From Burkholderiales bacterium (GTDB taxonomy: Bacteria; Pseudomonadota; Gammaproteobacteria; Burkholderiales; Burkholderiaceae_C), in contig JACPUE010000059.1 in the NCBI GenBank assembly GCA_016192425.1, forward strand, positions 1-64,000: a stretch of DNA of 64,000 bases, read 5' to 3'. The notes under the pieces are model-generated. The model was not told where the DNA came from and searched no databases. It saw only the letters and a program-made list of their open reading frames with translations. Positions 43,679-53,605 of the stretch are shown piece after piece (the stretch's first letter is position 1; every line of letters starts with the position of its first letter). Made by a program: the position numbers and the translations under genes.

Positions 43679-44413
43679 TCAGTGCGAAGGGCGACCGCCG
43701 GGCTGGTTGTGGCCAGCAGGCAGGTTCAGGCGGCGGGCACGCACCAGCTGGTAGGGGCGCAGCACATAGGCCAGCGTGCCAAAACCGCTCCATACGTGCA
43801 CCAAGCGGGTGAACGGGAAGATCAGGAACACGCTCATGCCCAGGAACATGTGCAGCTTGAAGATCCAGCTCGCCTCGGCCAGCAGTTCGACCCCGCCAGA
43901 GCGGAAGGTGACGACGCGCTGGCCCCACTCGGCCAGCCGCATCATCATGGAGCCGTCCAGGTGCTGTGCCGACAGCGGAATGGTCGCCAGGCCCAGAGCG
44001 AGCTGAACCCACAGCAGCCACAGCAGCACGATGTCGCTGGTCTTGGACGTTGCGCGGACGCGCACATCGGTCAGGCGGCGGTGCAGCAGCAGCGTCAGCC
44101 CCAGGATGCCCAGCACGCCCGCCACGCCGCCCACGGCCATGGCCATGATCTGCTTGGCGCCAGCGCTCATGAAGTGCTCGTAGAGCGCGTGGGGCGTGAG
44201 CATGCCCACGAAATGGCCGAAGAACAGCACCAGCACGCCTATGTGGAACAGGTTGCTGCCCCAGCGCAGGCTGCCCGTGCGCAGGAGTTGGGAGGAATCG
44301 CTCTTCCAGGTGTACTGGTCGCGGTCAAAGCGGATCAGGCTGCCGATGAAGAAAACGGCCAGGCAAATATAGGGATAGATGCCAAACAGCAGGGTATCAA
44401 GCCAGGCGGTCAT
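43679..44413 (-). CDS. narI: Respiratory nitrate reductase gamma subunit NarI
   Basis: A 244-residue membrane cytochrome b with five helices that oxidises quinol and passes electrons to NarH. The heme-ligand histidines lie in GSNLFHIGVLVLFFGHFVGM and FKLHMFLGMSVFLIFPFTRL followed by VHVWS, the two pairs expected for the b-type hemes. It overlaps the narJ stop by four bases. A short hydrophilic tail follows the last helix. Confidence 0.96.
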   Translation of the reverse strand: MTAWLDTLLFGIYPYICLAVFFIGSLIRFDRDQYTWKSDSSQLLRTGSLRWGSNLFHIGVLVLFFGHFVGMLTPHALYEHFMSAGAKQIMAMAVGGVAGVLGILGLTLLLHRRLTDVRVRATSKTSDIVLLWLLWVQLALGLATIPLSAQHLDGSMMMRLAEWGQRVVTFRSGGVELLAEASWIFKLHMFLGMSVFLIFPFTRLVHVWSGFGTLAYVLRPYQLVRARRLNLPAGHNQPGGRPSH

Positions 44414-45102
44414 ACGGAGGCTCCTTGGGATGCACGGGGATTACGGACAAAATGCAATGGCTGCGGCTGTCCAGGCTTGGCCTGGCCGCGGTTGCTGCAA
44501 CCATCGAAAGCGGCGGGTTCGTCCCAAGACTCGTCGATCTCGGGTTCTGGCGTCACGGGCACGGACTGCACCTGTTGGCCGGAGACTTCCAGGATGGCCG
44601 CCACGACGCTGGCATAGGGCGTACCCCGCGCCAGCAGTGCGCTGAACAGCGCGTTGAGGATATGCGCCATTTCGCCCAGAAAATTGCGCGCCACCTCGGG
44701 CGGTTGCGTGGAGGCGAACTCCAGCACCACGGGCAGGTGGTCGGGCAGCTCGCTGGCACTGAAATGCAGGCCCGCGCGTTCGTAGGTCTTCATCAGGTCG
44801 ATGAGCGCAGGCCCGCGGTCGCGCGAGTCGCCATGCACATGCTCGAACAGGTGCAGCGAGGTGGAGCGCCCGCGGTCAAAGGTCTCGACATAGCGCGCCT
44901 CGACCTCGATCGGATCGCCCAGCGCCAGTTGCCGGCACAGGGCCTGCAGCTCAGCCAGCCGCTCGGGCCGCAGCACCTGCTCGCCCTCCAGCGCCTCGGC
45001 CAGTTGCGGCAGCACCGCGCGCAATGGTGCGTCCGGGTAGGCCAGCAGGGCACCCAGCGCCCGCAGCGTCAGGCGCAGGGACTGTGGTTTCTTGGAAAAC
45101 AT
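44410..45102 (-). CDS. narJ: Nitrate reductase molybdenum cofactor assembly chaperone NarJ
   Basis: A 230-residue soluble chaperone for NarG maturation; residues about 10-165 match the NarJ/TorD helical fold (RALGALLAYPDAPLR, YVETFDRGRSTSLHLFEHVH, DHLPVVLEFAST). The C-terminal 50 residues are Pro/Gln-rich and poorly conserved. It lies nine bases after narH and overlaps narI. Confidence 0.95.
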   Translation of the reverse strand: MFSKKPQSLRLTLRALGALLAYPDAPLRAVLPQLAEALEGEQVLRPERLAELQALCRQLALGDPIEVEARYVETFDRGRSTSLHLFEHVHGDSRDRGPALIDLMKTYERAGLHFSASELPDHLPVVLEFASTQPPEVARNFLGEMAHILNALFSALLARGTPYASVVAAILEVSGQQVQSVPVTPEPEIDESWDEPAAFDGCSNRGQAKPGQPQPLHFVRNPRASQGASV

Positions 45103-45111
45103 GGCGCGTCC

Positions 45112-46635
45112 TTACAAGGTTGCCTTGATCGGGATCGTGCGCGGCTTCTTGCCGCCGAACAGGCTCACTTCCGAAGCGCCATCAGAGCATCCGTTGCCGA
45201 ACGAGAAACCACAGCCGCCACGCAGGTCGAAGGCGTTTTCGGCGTATTCGCGGTGCGTGGACGGGATCACGAAGCGGTCTTCGTAGTTGGCAATGGCCAT
45301 GGTCTGGTACATGTCCTCGGCCTCGTGCTGGGTGATGCCCGCCTGCTTGAGCACGTGCAGGTTCTGGCGCTGCTCCACATGCTTGGCACGCTGGTAGGCG
45401 CGCATGGCCAGCATGCGCTCCAGCGCACGCACCACGGGTGCGGTGTCCCCCGCCGTGAGCAGGTTGGCCAGGTACTGCACCGGGATGCGCAGTTGGGAAA
45501 CGTCGGGGATTTCGCCATTGACGCCCACATGGCCTGCGTTGGCAGCCGACTGGATGGGCGAGAGCGGCGGCACGTACCACACCATGGGCAGCGTGCGGTA
45601 CTCGGGGTGCAGCGGCAGGGCCACCTTCCATTCGACGGCCATCTTGTACACCGGGCTGTTGCGTGCGGCTTCCATCCAGTTGTCGGGGATGCCGTCGATG
45701 CGCGCCTGGCGGATCACTTCGGGATCGTTGGGATCCAGGAAGATGTCGAGCTGCGCCTGGTACAGGTCGCGGTCACGCTCCACGCTGGCGGCTTCCTGGA
45801 TGCGGTCTGCGTCGTACAGCAGCACGCCCAGGTAGCGGATGCGGCCCACGCAGGTTTCCGAGCACACGGTGGGCTGGCCCGCCTCGATGCGCGGGTAGCA
45901 GAAGATGCACTTCTCGGCCTTGCCGGTCTGCCAGTTGTAATAGATCTTCTTGTACGGGCAGCCCGAGATGCACATGCGCCAGCCACGGCACTTGTCCTGG
46001 TCGATCAGCACGATGCCGTCTTCCTCGCGCTTGTAGATCGAGCCCGAGGGGCACGATGCCACGCACGCCGGGTTCAGGCAGTGCTCGCACAGGCGCGGCA
46101 GGTACATCATGAAGGTGTTTTCGAACTGGCCGTAGATGTCCTTCTGGACATCGTCGAAGTTCTTGTCCTTGCTGCGCTTGCTGAACTCGCCGCCCAGGAT
46201 TTCTTCCCAGTTCGGACCCCACTCGATCTTCTCCATGCGCTGGCCCGTGATCAGGCTGCGCGGGCGCGCCGTGGGCGGCGCCTTCATTTCAGGCGCCGAC
46301 TGCAGATGGTCGTAGTCGAAGGTGAAGGGCTCGTAGTAGTCGTCGATCTGCGGCAGGTTGGGGTTGGCGAAGATGCGCATGAGCAACTTCCACTTGCCAC
46401 CCTGGCGCGGGACGATGGAGCCGTCGGGGTTGCGGTTCCAGCCGCCGTTCCACTTGTCCTGGTTCTCCCATTCCTTGGGGTAGCCAATGCCGGGCTTGGT
46501 CTCGACGTTGTTGAACCAGGCGTATTCCACGCCGGGGCGACTGGTCCAGACGTTCTTGCAGGTGACCGAGCAGGTGTGGCAGCCAATGCACTTGTCCAGG
46601 TTCAGCACCATGCCGATCTGTGCGCGAATTTTCAT
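45112..46635 (-). CDS. narH: Respiratory nitrate reductase beta subunit NarH
   Basis: A 507-residue iron-sulfur subunit. CIGCHTCSVTCKNVW, CEHCLNPACVASCPSGSIY and CRGWRMCISGCPYKKIYYNW followed by CIFC supply ligands for three [4Fe-4S] and one [3Fe-4S] centre; the Trp in CRGWRMC marks the [3Fe-4S] site. It carries electrons from NarI to NarG on the cytoplasmic side. AAGGAGA precedes ATG 46635. It is 27 bases after narG. Confidence 0.97.
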   Translation of the reverse strand: MKIRAQIGMVLNLDKCIGCHTCSVTCKNVWTSRPGVEYAWFNNVETKPGIGYPKEWENQDKWNGGWNRNPDGSIVPRQGGKWKLLMRIFANPNLPQIDDYYEPFTFDYDHLQSAPEMKAPPTARPRSLITGQRMEKIEWGPNWEEILGGEFSKRSKDKNFDDVQKDIYGQFENTFMMYLPRLCEHCLNPACVASCPSGSIYKREEDGIVLIDQDKCRGWRMCISGCPYKKIYYNWQTGKAEKCIFCYPRIEAGQPTVCSETCVGRIRYLGVLLYDADRIQEAASVERDRDLYQAQLDIFLDPNDPEVIRQARIDGIPDNWMEAARNSPVYKMAVEWKVALPLHPEYRTLPMVWYVPPLSPIQSAANAGHVGVNGEIPDVSQLRIPVQYLANLLTAGDTAPVVRALERMLAMRAYQRAKHVEQRQNLHVLKQAGITQHEAEDMYQTMAIANYEDRFVIPSTHREYAENAFDLRGGCGFSFGNGCSDGASEVSLFGGKKPRTIPIKATL

Positions 46636-46662
46636 CGTGTTCTCCTTGTAGCTTGGTGCGGA

Positions 46663-49600
46663 TCAGGCGTGCGAGGCTGCTGCGGCCCCGGCTTCCTCGT
46701 CCATCCAGTCCACCCGTTTCATCTTGCGCACCAGCACGAATTCGTCGCGGTTGGTGCCAATGGTGCCGTAGTAGTTGAAGCCGTAGCTGTACTGCGCGTA
46801 GCCGCCGATCATGTGGGTGGGCTTGAGCACCACGCGCGTGACCGAGTTGTGGATACCGCCGCGCGTATTGGTGATCTCGGAACCCGGGGTGTTCACGATT
46901 TTTTCCTGCGCGTGGTACATCAGCACCATGCCGTTGTTCACGCGCTGGCTCACCACCGCGCGTGCCGCAATGGCACCGTTGGCGTTGAAGAGCTCGATCC
47001 AGTCGTTGTCTTCAATCCCGGCGCTCTTGGCGTCGTCCTCGCTGAGCCACACCACCGGACCGCCACGGTTGAGCGTGAGCATGTGCAGGTTGTCGCTGTA
47101 CGTGCTGTGGATGCCCCACTTCTGGTGCGGTGTGATGAAGTTGAGTGCGATTTCCTTGTTGCCGTTGGACATCTTGCCTTCGACCTCGTGCAAGGCCTTC
47201 AGGTGGACGGGCGGACGGTAGCTGCAGAACCCTTCGCCGAAGTCGCGCATCCAGGGGTGGTCCTGGTAGAACTGCTGGCGGCCCGTGAGGGTGCGCCATG
47301 GGATCAGCTCGTGCACGTTGGTGTAGCCGGCGTTGTAGCTGACCTTTTCGCTCTCCAGGCCCGACCAGGTGGGCGAGCTGATGATCTTGCGCGGCTGGGC
47401 CTGGATGTCGCGGTAGCGGATCTTTTCGTCCTCGCGGTGCAGGGCCAGGTGCACGTGGTCACGCCCGGTGAACTGCGACAGCGCCTCCCAGGCCTTGCAA
47501 GCCACATGGCCGTTGGTCTCGGGGGCGAGCTGCAGCACCACTTCGCAGGCGTCGATGTCGCTGACGATGCGCGGCATACCCTGGGTGACGCCTTCTTCGC
47601 GCACACGGCCGTTGAGGTCGCCCAGTTGCGCCACTTCGGTCTTGGTATCCCAGGAGATGCCCTTGCCGCCGTTGCCCACTTTTTCCATCAGCGGCCCCAG
47701 GGCCGTGAAGCGCTTGTACAGGTTGGGGTAGTCGCGCTCGACCACCGAAATGGCAGGAGCCGTCTTGCCGGGGATGAGGTCGATCTCGCCCTTCTTCCAG
47801 TCGCGCACGTCGTAGGGCTGTGCAATTTCAGCCGCGGTGTCGTGCATGATGGGGGTGAGCACCACCTCTTTTTCCACGCTCAGGTGGCCCACGCTCACCT
47901 CGCTGACGGCCTTGGCAAAGCCCTTGTAGATTTCCCAGTCGCTGCGCGCCTGCCAGGCGGGCTCCACCGCCGTGGACAGCGGGTGGATGAAGGGGTGCAT
48001 GTCGCTGGTGTTGAGGTCGTTCTTCTCGTACCAGGTGGCCGTAGGCAGCACGATGTCGGAATACAGGCAGGTGGTGGACAGGCGGAAGTCCAGCGTCACC
48101 AGCAGATCCAGCTTGCCTTCGGGGGCCTGGGCATGCCAGCGCACCTCTTCGGGCTTGGCGTCGTCCTTGCCCAGGTCCTTGCCCTGCACGCCGTGGGTGG
48201 TGCCCAGCAGGTGCTTGAGGAAGTACTCGTGGCCCTTGCCCGAGGAGCCCAGGATGTTGGAGCGCCACACGAACATGTTGCGCGGCCAGTTGACGGGGTT
48301 GTCAGGATCCTCGCAGCTCATCTTGAGCGAGCCGTCCTTGAGCGACTGCACCACGTAGTCCTTGGCGTCCATGCCGCGGGCCTGCGCATCCCTGACCACC
48401 TGCAGGGGGTTGGTTTCGAGCTGCGGCGCCGAGGGCAGCCAGCCCATGCGTTCGGCGCGCACGTTGTAGTCGATCATGGAGCCGCTGTAGAGCTTCTTGT
48501 CGGCCAGGGGCGAGAGCACCTCTTCCATGGCCAGCTTTTCGTAGCGCCACTGGTCGGTGTGGGCGTAGAAGAAGCTGGTGGAGTTCTGCTGGCGCGGTGG
48601 GCGGATCCAGTCCAGCGCAAAGGCCAGTGCCGTCCAGCCGGTCTGCGGGCGCAGCTTTTCCTGGCCCACGTAGTGCGCCCAGCCGCCGCCGCTCTGGCCG
48701 ATACAGCCGCACAGCATCAGCATGTTGATGATGCCGCGGTAGTTCATGTCGCAGTGGTACCAGTGGTTCATGGCCGCGCCGATGATGACCATGCTCTTGC
48801 CATGGGTCTTGTCGGCGTTGTCGGCGAACTGGCGCGCGATGGTGATGACCTGCTCGCGCGGCACGCCGGTGATGCGCTCCTGCCAGGCGGGGGTGTAGGG
48901 GCGGTCAGCCTCGTAGCCTGCGGCACCGGTCTCGCCGGGCAGGCCGCGCTGGATGCCATAGTTGGCCGCCAGCAGGTCGAACACGGTAGCCACCACCACG
49001 CTGCCGGACACGCCTTCGCCTTGCAGTTGCAGGCGCGTCACCGGCACGGGGCTGACCATGATGTCTTCGCCCAGGTGCGGGTTGGCCGGGAAGTGGGGGG
49101 TCTCGACTCCGCCGAAATACGGGAAGGCCACTTGGCCCACCTCATGGGCCTGCGCACCGTCTTCCAGCACGGAGAGCTTGAGCTTGACCTCGCCGCCGTT
49201 GCGTGCTTCCTTGTTTTCCAGGTTCCACTTGCCCTGGTCGAGACGGTCCTTGGCGCCCCAGCGGAAACCGACGGAACCGTTGGGCAGCACCACCTGGCCG
49301 TCTTCGGCGTAGGCCACGGTCTTCCAGTCGGGGTTGTTGCCCTGATCGAGCTTGCCGGGGAAATCACTGGCACGCACATAGCGGTCGGGCACCATGACGG
49401 TGCGGCCGTCGGCCAATTGCTTTTCCTTGAGCACGACGAGCAGCGGAAGGTCGGTGTAGCGGCGCGCGTAGTCGTCGAAGTAGGCCGAGCGCTTGTCGAA
49501 GTAGAACTCCTTGAGGATCACATGCCCCATGGCCATGGCCACGGCGGCATCCGTACCCTGCTTGGGGTGCATCCACAGGTCGGCCAATTTTGCGACTTCG

Positions 49601-50457
49601 GAATAGTCGGGCGTGACCGCCACGGTCTTGGCACCCTTGTAGCGCACCTCGGTGAAGAAGTGGGCGTCGGGCGTGCGCGTCTGGGGCACGTTGGAACCCC
49701 AGGCCATGATGAAGGTGGAGTTGTACCAGTCGGCCGACTCGGGCACGTCGGTCTGCTCGCCCCACACCTGCGGGCTGCTGGGGGGCAGGTCGCAGTACCA
49801 GTCGTAGAAGCTCATGCACACGCCGCCGATCAGGCTCAGGTAGCGGCTGCCAGCGGCATAGCTGATCATGGACATGGCCGGAATCGGCGAGAAGCCGATG
49901 ATGCGGTCCGGGCCGTGCTTCTTGATGGTGTACACATTGGCTGCGGCGATGATCTGGTTGACCTCGTCCCAGCTGGAGCGCACGAAGCCGCCCAGGCCGC
50001 GCTGCTTCTGCCACTCGCGGCGTGCCGGTTCGTTTTCGACGATGGCGGCCCAGGCATCCACCGGGCTCTTGGCCACGGCCATGGCGGCACGCCAGTGCTT
50101 GAGCAGGCGCCCGCGCACCATGGGGTACTTGACGCGGTTGGCGCTGTACAGGTACCAGGAATAGCTGGCACCGCGCGCGCAGCCACGCGGCTCATGGTTG
50201 GGCAGGTCTGGCCGGGTGCGGGGGTAATCGGTCTGCTGGGTTTCCCAGGTAACGATACCGCCCTTGACGTAAATCTTCCACGAGCACGAGCCCGTACAGT
50301 TCACCCCGTGGGTGGAGCGCACGATCTTGTCGTGGGCCCAGCGGTCACGGTAGGCGTCTTCCCAGGTGCGATCCTCACCGGTGGCAACGCCATGGTCGCC
50401 CGAAAACGGCTCCTGTTCGCGGTTGAAGTAGTTCAGCCGGTCCAGAAAATGGCTCAT
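46663..50457 (-). CDS. narG: Respiratory nitrate reductase alpha subunit NarG
   Basis: A 1264-residue catalytic subunit that reduces nitrate to nitrite at a bis-MGD molybdenum site. His50, Cys54, Cys58 and Cys93 (STHGVNCTGSCSW and PRGCARGASYSWY) bind the FS0 cluster, in the positions known for E. coli NarG, and the YDWYCDLPP segment contains the expected Mo-ligand aspartate. Length is full. TTGGAGAAA precedes ATG 50457. It follows narK2 by 48 bases. Confidence 0.97.
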   Translation of the reverse strand: MSHFLDRLNYFNREQEPFSGDHGVATGEDRTWEDAYRDRWAHDKIVRSTHGVNCTGSCSWKIYVKGGIVTWETQQTDYPRTRPDLPNHEPRGCARGASYSWYLYSANRVKYPMVRGRLLKHWRAAMAVAKSPVDAWAAIVENEPARREWQKQRGLGGFVRSSWDEVNQIIAAANVYTIKKHGPDRIIGFSPIPAMSMISYAAGSRYLSLIGGVCMSFYDWYCDLPPSSPQVWGEQTDVPESADWYNSTFIMAWGSNVPQTRTPDAHFFTEVRYKGAKTVAVTPDYSEVAKLADLWMHPKQGTDAAVAMAMGHVILKEFYFDKRSAYFDDYARRYTDLPLLVVLKEKQLADGRTVMVPDRYVRASDFPGKLDQGNNPDWKTVAYAEDGQVVLPNGSVGFRWGAKDRLDQGKWNLENKEARNGGEVKLKLSVLEDGAQAHEVGQVAFPYFGGVETPHFPANPHLGEDIMVSPVPVTRLQLQGEGVSGSVVVATVFDLLAANYGIQRGLPGETGAAGYEADRPYTPAWQERITGVPREQVITIARQFADNADKTHGKSMVIIGAAMNHWYHCDMNYRGIINMLMLCGCIGQSGGGWAHYVGQEKLRPQTGWTALAFALDWIRPPRQQNSTSFFYAHTDQWRYEKLAMEEVLSPLADKKLYSGSMIDYNVRAERMGWLPSAPQLETNPLQVVRDAQARGMDAKDYVVQSLKDGSLKMSCEDPDNPVNWPRNMFVWRSNILGSSGKGHEYFLKHLLGTTHGVQGKDLGKDDAKPEEVRWHAQAPEGKLDLLVTLDFRLSTTCLYSDIVLPTATWYEKNDLNTSDMHPFIHPLSTAVEPAWQARSDWEIYKGFAKAVSEVSVGHLSVEKEVVLTPIMHDTAAEIAQPYDVRDWKKGEIDLIPGKTAPAISVVERDYPNLYKRFTALGPLMEKVGNGGKGISWDTKTEVAQLGDLNGRVREEGVTQGMPRIVSDIDACEVVLQLAPETNGHVACKAWEALSQFTGRDHVHLALHREDEKIRYRDIQAQPRKIISSPTWSGLESEKVSYNAGYTNVHELIPWRTLTGRQQFYQDHPWMRDFGEGFCSYRPPVHLKALHEVEGKMSNGNKEIALNFITPHQKWGIHSTYSDNLHMLTLNRGGPVVWLSEDDAKSAGIEDNDWIELFNANGAIAARAVVSQRVNNGMVLMYHAQEKIVNTPGSEITNTRGGIHNSVTRVVLKPTHMIGGYAQYSYGFNYYGTIGTNRDEFVLVRKMKRVDWMDEEAGAAAASHA

Positions 50458-50505
50458 AGGTTTTCTCCAATCAATGTATTTATCGTGGGGCGATAGAGGT
50501 GGTGG

Positions 50506-52134
50506 TCAGGGGTTCTTGAACTCGGAGTCCTTGCGCAGGTAGAACCACCAATTGAGCACCAGGCACACGGCGTAGAACACCGCGAAGCCATAAAACGCAT
50601 TCTGGGGCGTGCCCGCCTTGATCTGCTGGCCAATCAGCACCGGCGCAATGAAGGCGCCGTAAGCGGCCACCGCCGAAGTCCAGCCCAGCACCGGGCCTGC
50701 CTGGGCGCGGTCGTACATGACGCCGATGGTGCGGAAGGTGGATCCGTTGCCGATACCGCTGGCAGCAAACAGGACGATGAACAGCCCCATGAACATGGGG
50801 AAATACTGTTCCGGCGTTGCCGAACCGTAAGCCTGCATCATCACGTAACCCACAGCCACAGAGGCCACCACCATAACGGCCGAAATGATCTGCGTCACGA
50901 TCGACCCACCAAATTTATCGGATATCCAGCCGCCAACGGGCCGCACGGCGGCGCCCACGAAGGGGCCGATCCAGGCGTAGGTGAGCGCAGAGGGCGCATT
51001 GGGGTTCTTCAGCGTGTGCTGTACCACGCCTGCGGCGTCGGGAATGTGCTGGAAGCCGAAGATCACCGTGATGGCCAGCGGCAATGCCATGGAAAAGCCG
51101 ATGAAGGAGCCGAACGTTACCACGTACAGCGCTGTCAGAGACCAGGTGTGCTTGTTGCGGAAGATGGCGAACTGCTTGGCCACGTTTTCCTTCATGGCAC
51201 CGAAGGCGGCAAACTTCATTACTGCCAGTGCCGCAATGATGTCGAGCGGAATGGCCACCCACATATTCAAAAGGCCAAGCCCTGTAGGCGCTGGAAGGTA
51301 GAGGTACAGCATCCCGATCGAAGGGATGAAAGCCAGCGAGTACAGATAGGTGATCTTCAAAAACGCCGTGATCGGGTTGCCCGATGCAGGCGTCACCGAC
51401 TTGAGGTTGTTCATGCCAAACCAGCACAGGATGGACAGCGGCACCAGCGAGAGCACCCAGGCAAAGCCCGCGTTCTGGATCCAGGTGGGCGTGCCCGCCG
51501 CAATCTTGCCGAAGATCCAGCCGCTGTCCTTGATGAGCGACTTGGCCTCACCGCCCAGGGCGCCAAACAGGCCCACGGTCATGACCAGCGGAATGACGAT
51601 CTGCATGGTGGTCACGCCGAAATTGCCCAGGCCCGCGTTCAAGCCCAGCGCCGTGCCCTGCAGGCGCTTGGGGAAGAAGGTGCTGATGTTGGACATGCTG
51701 GAGGCAAAGTTGCCACCGCCCACACCGGACCACAGCGCCATGAGCTGGAACACCCACAGCGGCCACTCGGGGTGCTGCAGGGCAACGCCGGTGCCGATGG
51801 CGGGCGCCAGCAGCATGGCCGTGGTCAGGAAAATGGTGTTGCGCCCGCCCGCCATGCGGATCAGGAAGGACGCAGGGATGCGCATGGTGGCACCAGAGAT
51901 ACCCGCAATGGCCGTCAGCGTGAACAATTCAGCCTGCGTGAACGGGAAGCCCAGGTTGAGCATCTGCACCGTGATGATGCCCCACATGCCCCACACGGCA
52001 AAGCCGCACAGCAGGGCCGGGATGGAAATCCAGAGGTTGCGGTAGGCCACCTTCTTGCCGGTCTGCTCCCAGAACTTCTCGTCCTCGGGGTGCCAGTCGT
52101 CGATGGTGCGTCCGCCTGCATTTGGGTTGGTCAT
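50506..52134 (-). CDS. narK2: NarK2-type nitrate/nitrite transporter
   Basis: A 542-residue MFS protein, longer than the usual 430-470, with about twelve helices and nitrate-signature-like glycine motifs (GLNAGLGNFGVTTMQIVIPL and ASGIGNGSTFRTIGVMYDR). By position and length it matches the NarK2 type, thought to exchange nitrate for nitrite. ATG 52134 is chosen; a TTG four codons earlier abuts the narK1 stop. An N-terminal hydrophilic stretch of about 35 residues precedes the first helix. Confidence 0.92.
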   Translation of the reverse strand: MTNPNAGGRTIDDWHPEDEKFWEQTGKKVAYRNLWISIPALLCGFAVWGMWGIITVQMLNLGFPFTQAELFTLTAIAGISGATMRIPASFLIRMAGGRNTIFLTTAMLLAPAIGTGVALQHPEWPLWVFQLMALWSGVGGGNFASSMSNISTFFPKRLQGTALGLNAGLGNFGVTTMQIVIPLVMTVGLFGALGGEAKSLIKDSGWIFGKIAAGTPTWIQNAGFAWVLSLVPLSILCWFGMNNLKSVTPASGNPITAFLKITYLYSLAFIPSIGMLYLYLPAPTGLGLLNMWVAIPLDIIAALAVMKFAAFGAMKENVAKQFAIFRNKHTWSLTALYVVTFGSFIGFSMALPLAITVIFGFQHIPDAAGVVQHTLKNPNAPSALTYAWIGPFVGAAVRPVGGWISDKFGGSIVTQIISAVMVVASVAVGYVMMQAYGSATPEQYFPMFMGLFIVLFAASGIGNGSTFRTIGVMYDRAQAGPVLGWTSAVAAYGAFIAPVLIGQQIKAGTPQNAFYGFAVFYAVCLVLNWWFYLRKDSEFKNP

Positions 52135-52146
52135 AAGGGATTCCAA

Positions 52147-53436
52147 TCAGTGTTGTTGGGCCAGGCCCTGGGCCTGGTTGCCCATGAATTCAGAACGGCG
52201 CACTTCGGTCCAGTACATCCAGATGAGCGACACCCAGACCACGCCGTACATCAGCATGAAGGCGCTGGAGCGGATGCCGGTCAAATCCATCAGCGCGCCG
52301 AACATGATGGGCAGGATGAAGCCGCCCATGCCCCCGGCCAGGCCCACGATGCCGCTGATGGTGCCGATGTTGCCGGGGTAGTCGTCGCTGATGTACTTGA
52401 AGACGCTGGCCTTGCCGAAGGCCCAGGCCACGCCCAGCACGGCCATGATGGCAGTGAACAGGTAGACGTTGAGGCCGATGTGGAAGGTTGCCGGGCCGTT
52501 GACGGTGGTGACGGTGAAATCCGTCTGCGGGTAGGAGAGCAGGAACAGGCAGATCCAGCTCACCCACATGACCCACCAGGTGACGCTGTGCGCACCATAC
52601 TTGTCGCTCAATACGCCACCGATGGCGCGCAGCACGCCGCCGGGCAATGAGAAGCAGGCTGCCAGCAAGGCCGCCACGCGGATGTCCAGGCCGTATTCGC
52701 CCACGTAGTACTGCACCATCCACAGCGCCAGCGCCACGTAGCCGCCAAACACGATGCTGTAGTACTGGCAGTACTTGAGCACCTTGGGATCCTTGAGCGC
52801 CTTGAGCTGGTCGGTGAACTTGATGCTGCTGGACACCAGGTGCGAGGGGTCGCTGTGGCTGAACAGCCAGAACAGGATCAGCGTGCCCAGCATGATGGCC
52901 GCATAGACCTGCGGCACCATGGTCCAGCCAAAAGCCACCACCAGCACCGGCGCCACAAACTTGTTGACCGCCGCACCCGAGTTGCCCGCACCGTACACAC
53001 CCATGGCCGTGCCCTGGCGGTTCTTGGGGAACCAGCGTGCCACATAGGGCGTGCCCACGGAGAAGGTGCCGCCTGCCAGGCCGACGAACAGGCCGATGGT
53101 CAGGAAATGCCAGTATTCGGTGGCGTAGCTCATGAGCCAGATGGCGGGCACCGTGGTGGCCATGACGGCAGCCATCACCACGCGGCCACCGAATTTGTCG
53201 GTCCAGATGCCCAGCGGAACGCGCACGAGCGAGCCCGTGAGCACGGGCATGGACATGAGCAGGCCGAACTGGGTGGAGTTGAGGCTCAGCATCTTCTTGA
53301 TCGGGATGCCGATCACGCCGAACATCATCCAGACCATGAAGCAGACCGTGAAGGACAGGGTGCTGACGATCAGCACCGACCAGGCCTTGCGCATATTTCG
53401 CGGGCTTTCGACCGCTTGCAGTGGAGCTTGTGCCAT
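52147..53436 (-). CDS. narK1: NarK1-type nitrate transporter
   Basis: A 429-residue MFS protein with twelve helices; GVYGAGNSGAAVNKFVAPVL and GIVGLAGGMGGFILPIMFG are the two nitrate-signature motifs. NarK1-type carriers bring nitrate in with protons to start denitrification, while NarK2 exchanges it for nitrite. AGAGGAAG stands before ATG 53436; the frame starts six codons earlier but without a ribosome site. It heads narK1-narK2-narGHJI. Confidence 0.94.
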   Translation of the reverse strand: MAQAPLQAVESPRNMRKAWSVLIVSTLSFTVCFMVWMMFGVIGIPIKKMLSLNSTQFGLLMSMPVLTGSLVRVPLGIWTDKFGGRVVMAAVMATTVPAIWLMSYATEYWHFLTIGLFVGLAGGTFSVGTPYVARWFPKNRQGTAMGVYGAGNSGAAVNKFVAPVLVVAFGWTMVPQVYAAIMLGTLILFWLFSHSDPSHLVSSSIKFTDQLKALKDPKVLKYCQYYSIVFGGYVALALWMVQYYVGEYGLDIRVAALLAACFSLPGGVLRAIGGVLSDKYGAHSVTWWVMWVSWICLFLLSYPQTDFTVTTVNGPATFHIGLNVYLFTAIMAVLGVAWAFGKASVFKYISDDYPGNIGTISGIVGLAGGMGGFILPIMFGALMDLTGIRSSAFMLMYGVVWVSLIWMYWTEVRRSEFMGNQAQGLAQQH

Positions 53437-53526
53437 GGGAACGCTTCCTCTCAAGTGTGAGTGGATGTATCGTCCCGTAACGTGGCCGGATTGCCCATCC
53501 TTCGGCGGAGGGGCTGCGCCAAGGCA

Positions 53527-53571
53527 AAAGAACTAGGGTTTTCCCGAGGCCACCCTCCCAAAGAACTAGGG
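53527..53571. promoter_or_regulatory. Two 12-bp direct repeats upstream of narK1
   Basis: AAAGAACTAGGG occurs at 53527-53538 and again at 53560-53571, 33 bases apart start to start, about three helical turns. They lie about 90-135 bases upstream of the narK1 start, between narL and narK1. The reverse complement CCCTAGTTCTTT loosely recalls NarL heptamers, but does not fit TACYYMT. No clear Fnr box was found in this gap. Binding by NarL or another activator is inference. Confidence 0.4.
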
Positions 53572-53605
53572 GAGTCGCACTCGGGTATTCGGGAAACGCC
53601 CGCTT

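Noticed and set aside
44425-50496. A 2023-codon open frame on the plus strand across narJ, narH and narG
   Set aside because: It is antisense to three certain genes and its product is His/Val/Ala-rich low-complexity sequence, as expected from GC-rich third positions read backwards.
53437-53605. Fnr box upstream of narK1
   Set aside because: No TTGAT-N4-ATCAA-like site was found; only the direct repeats at 53527-53571 stand out.
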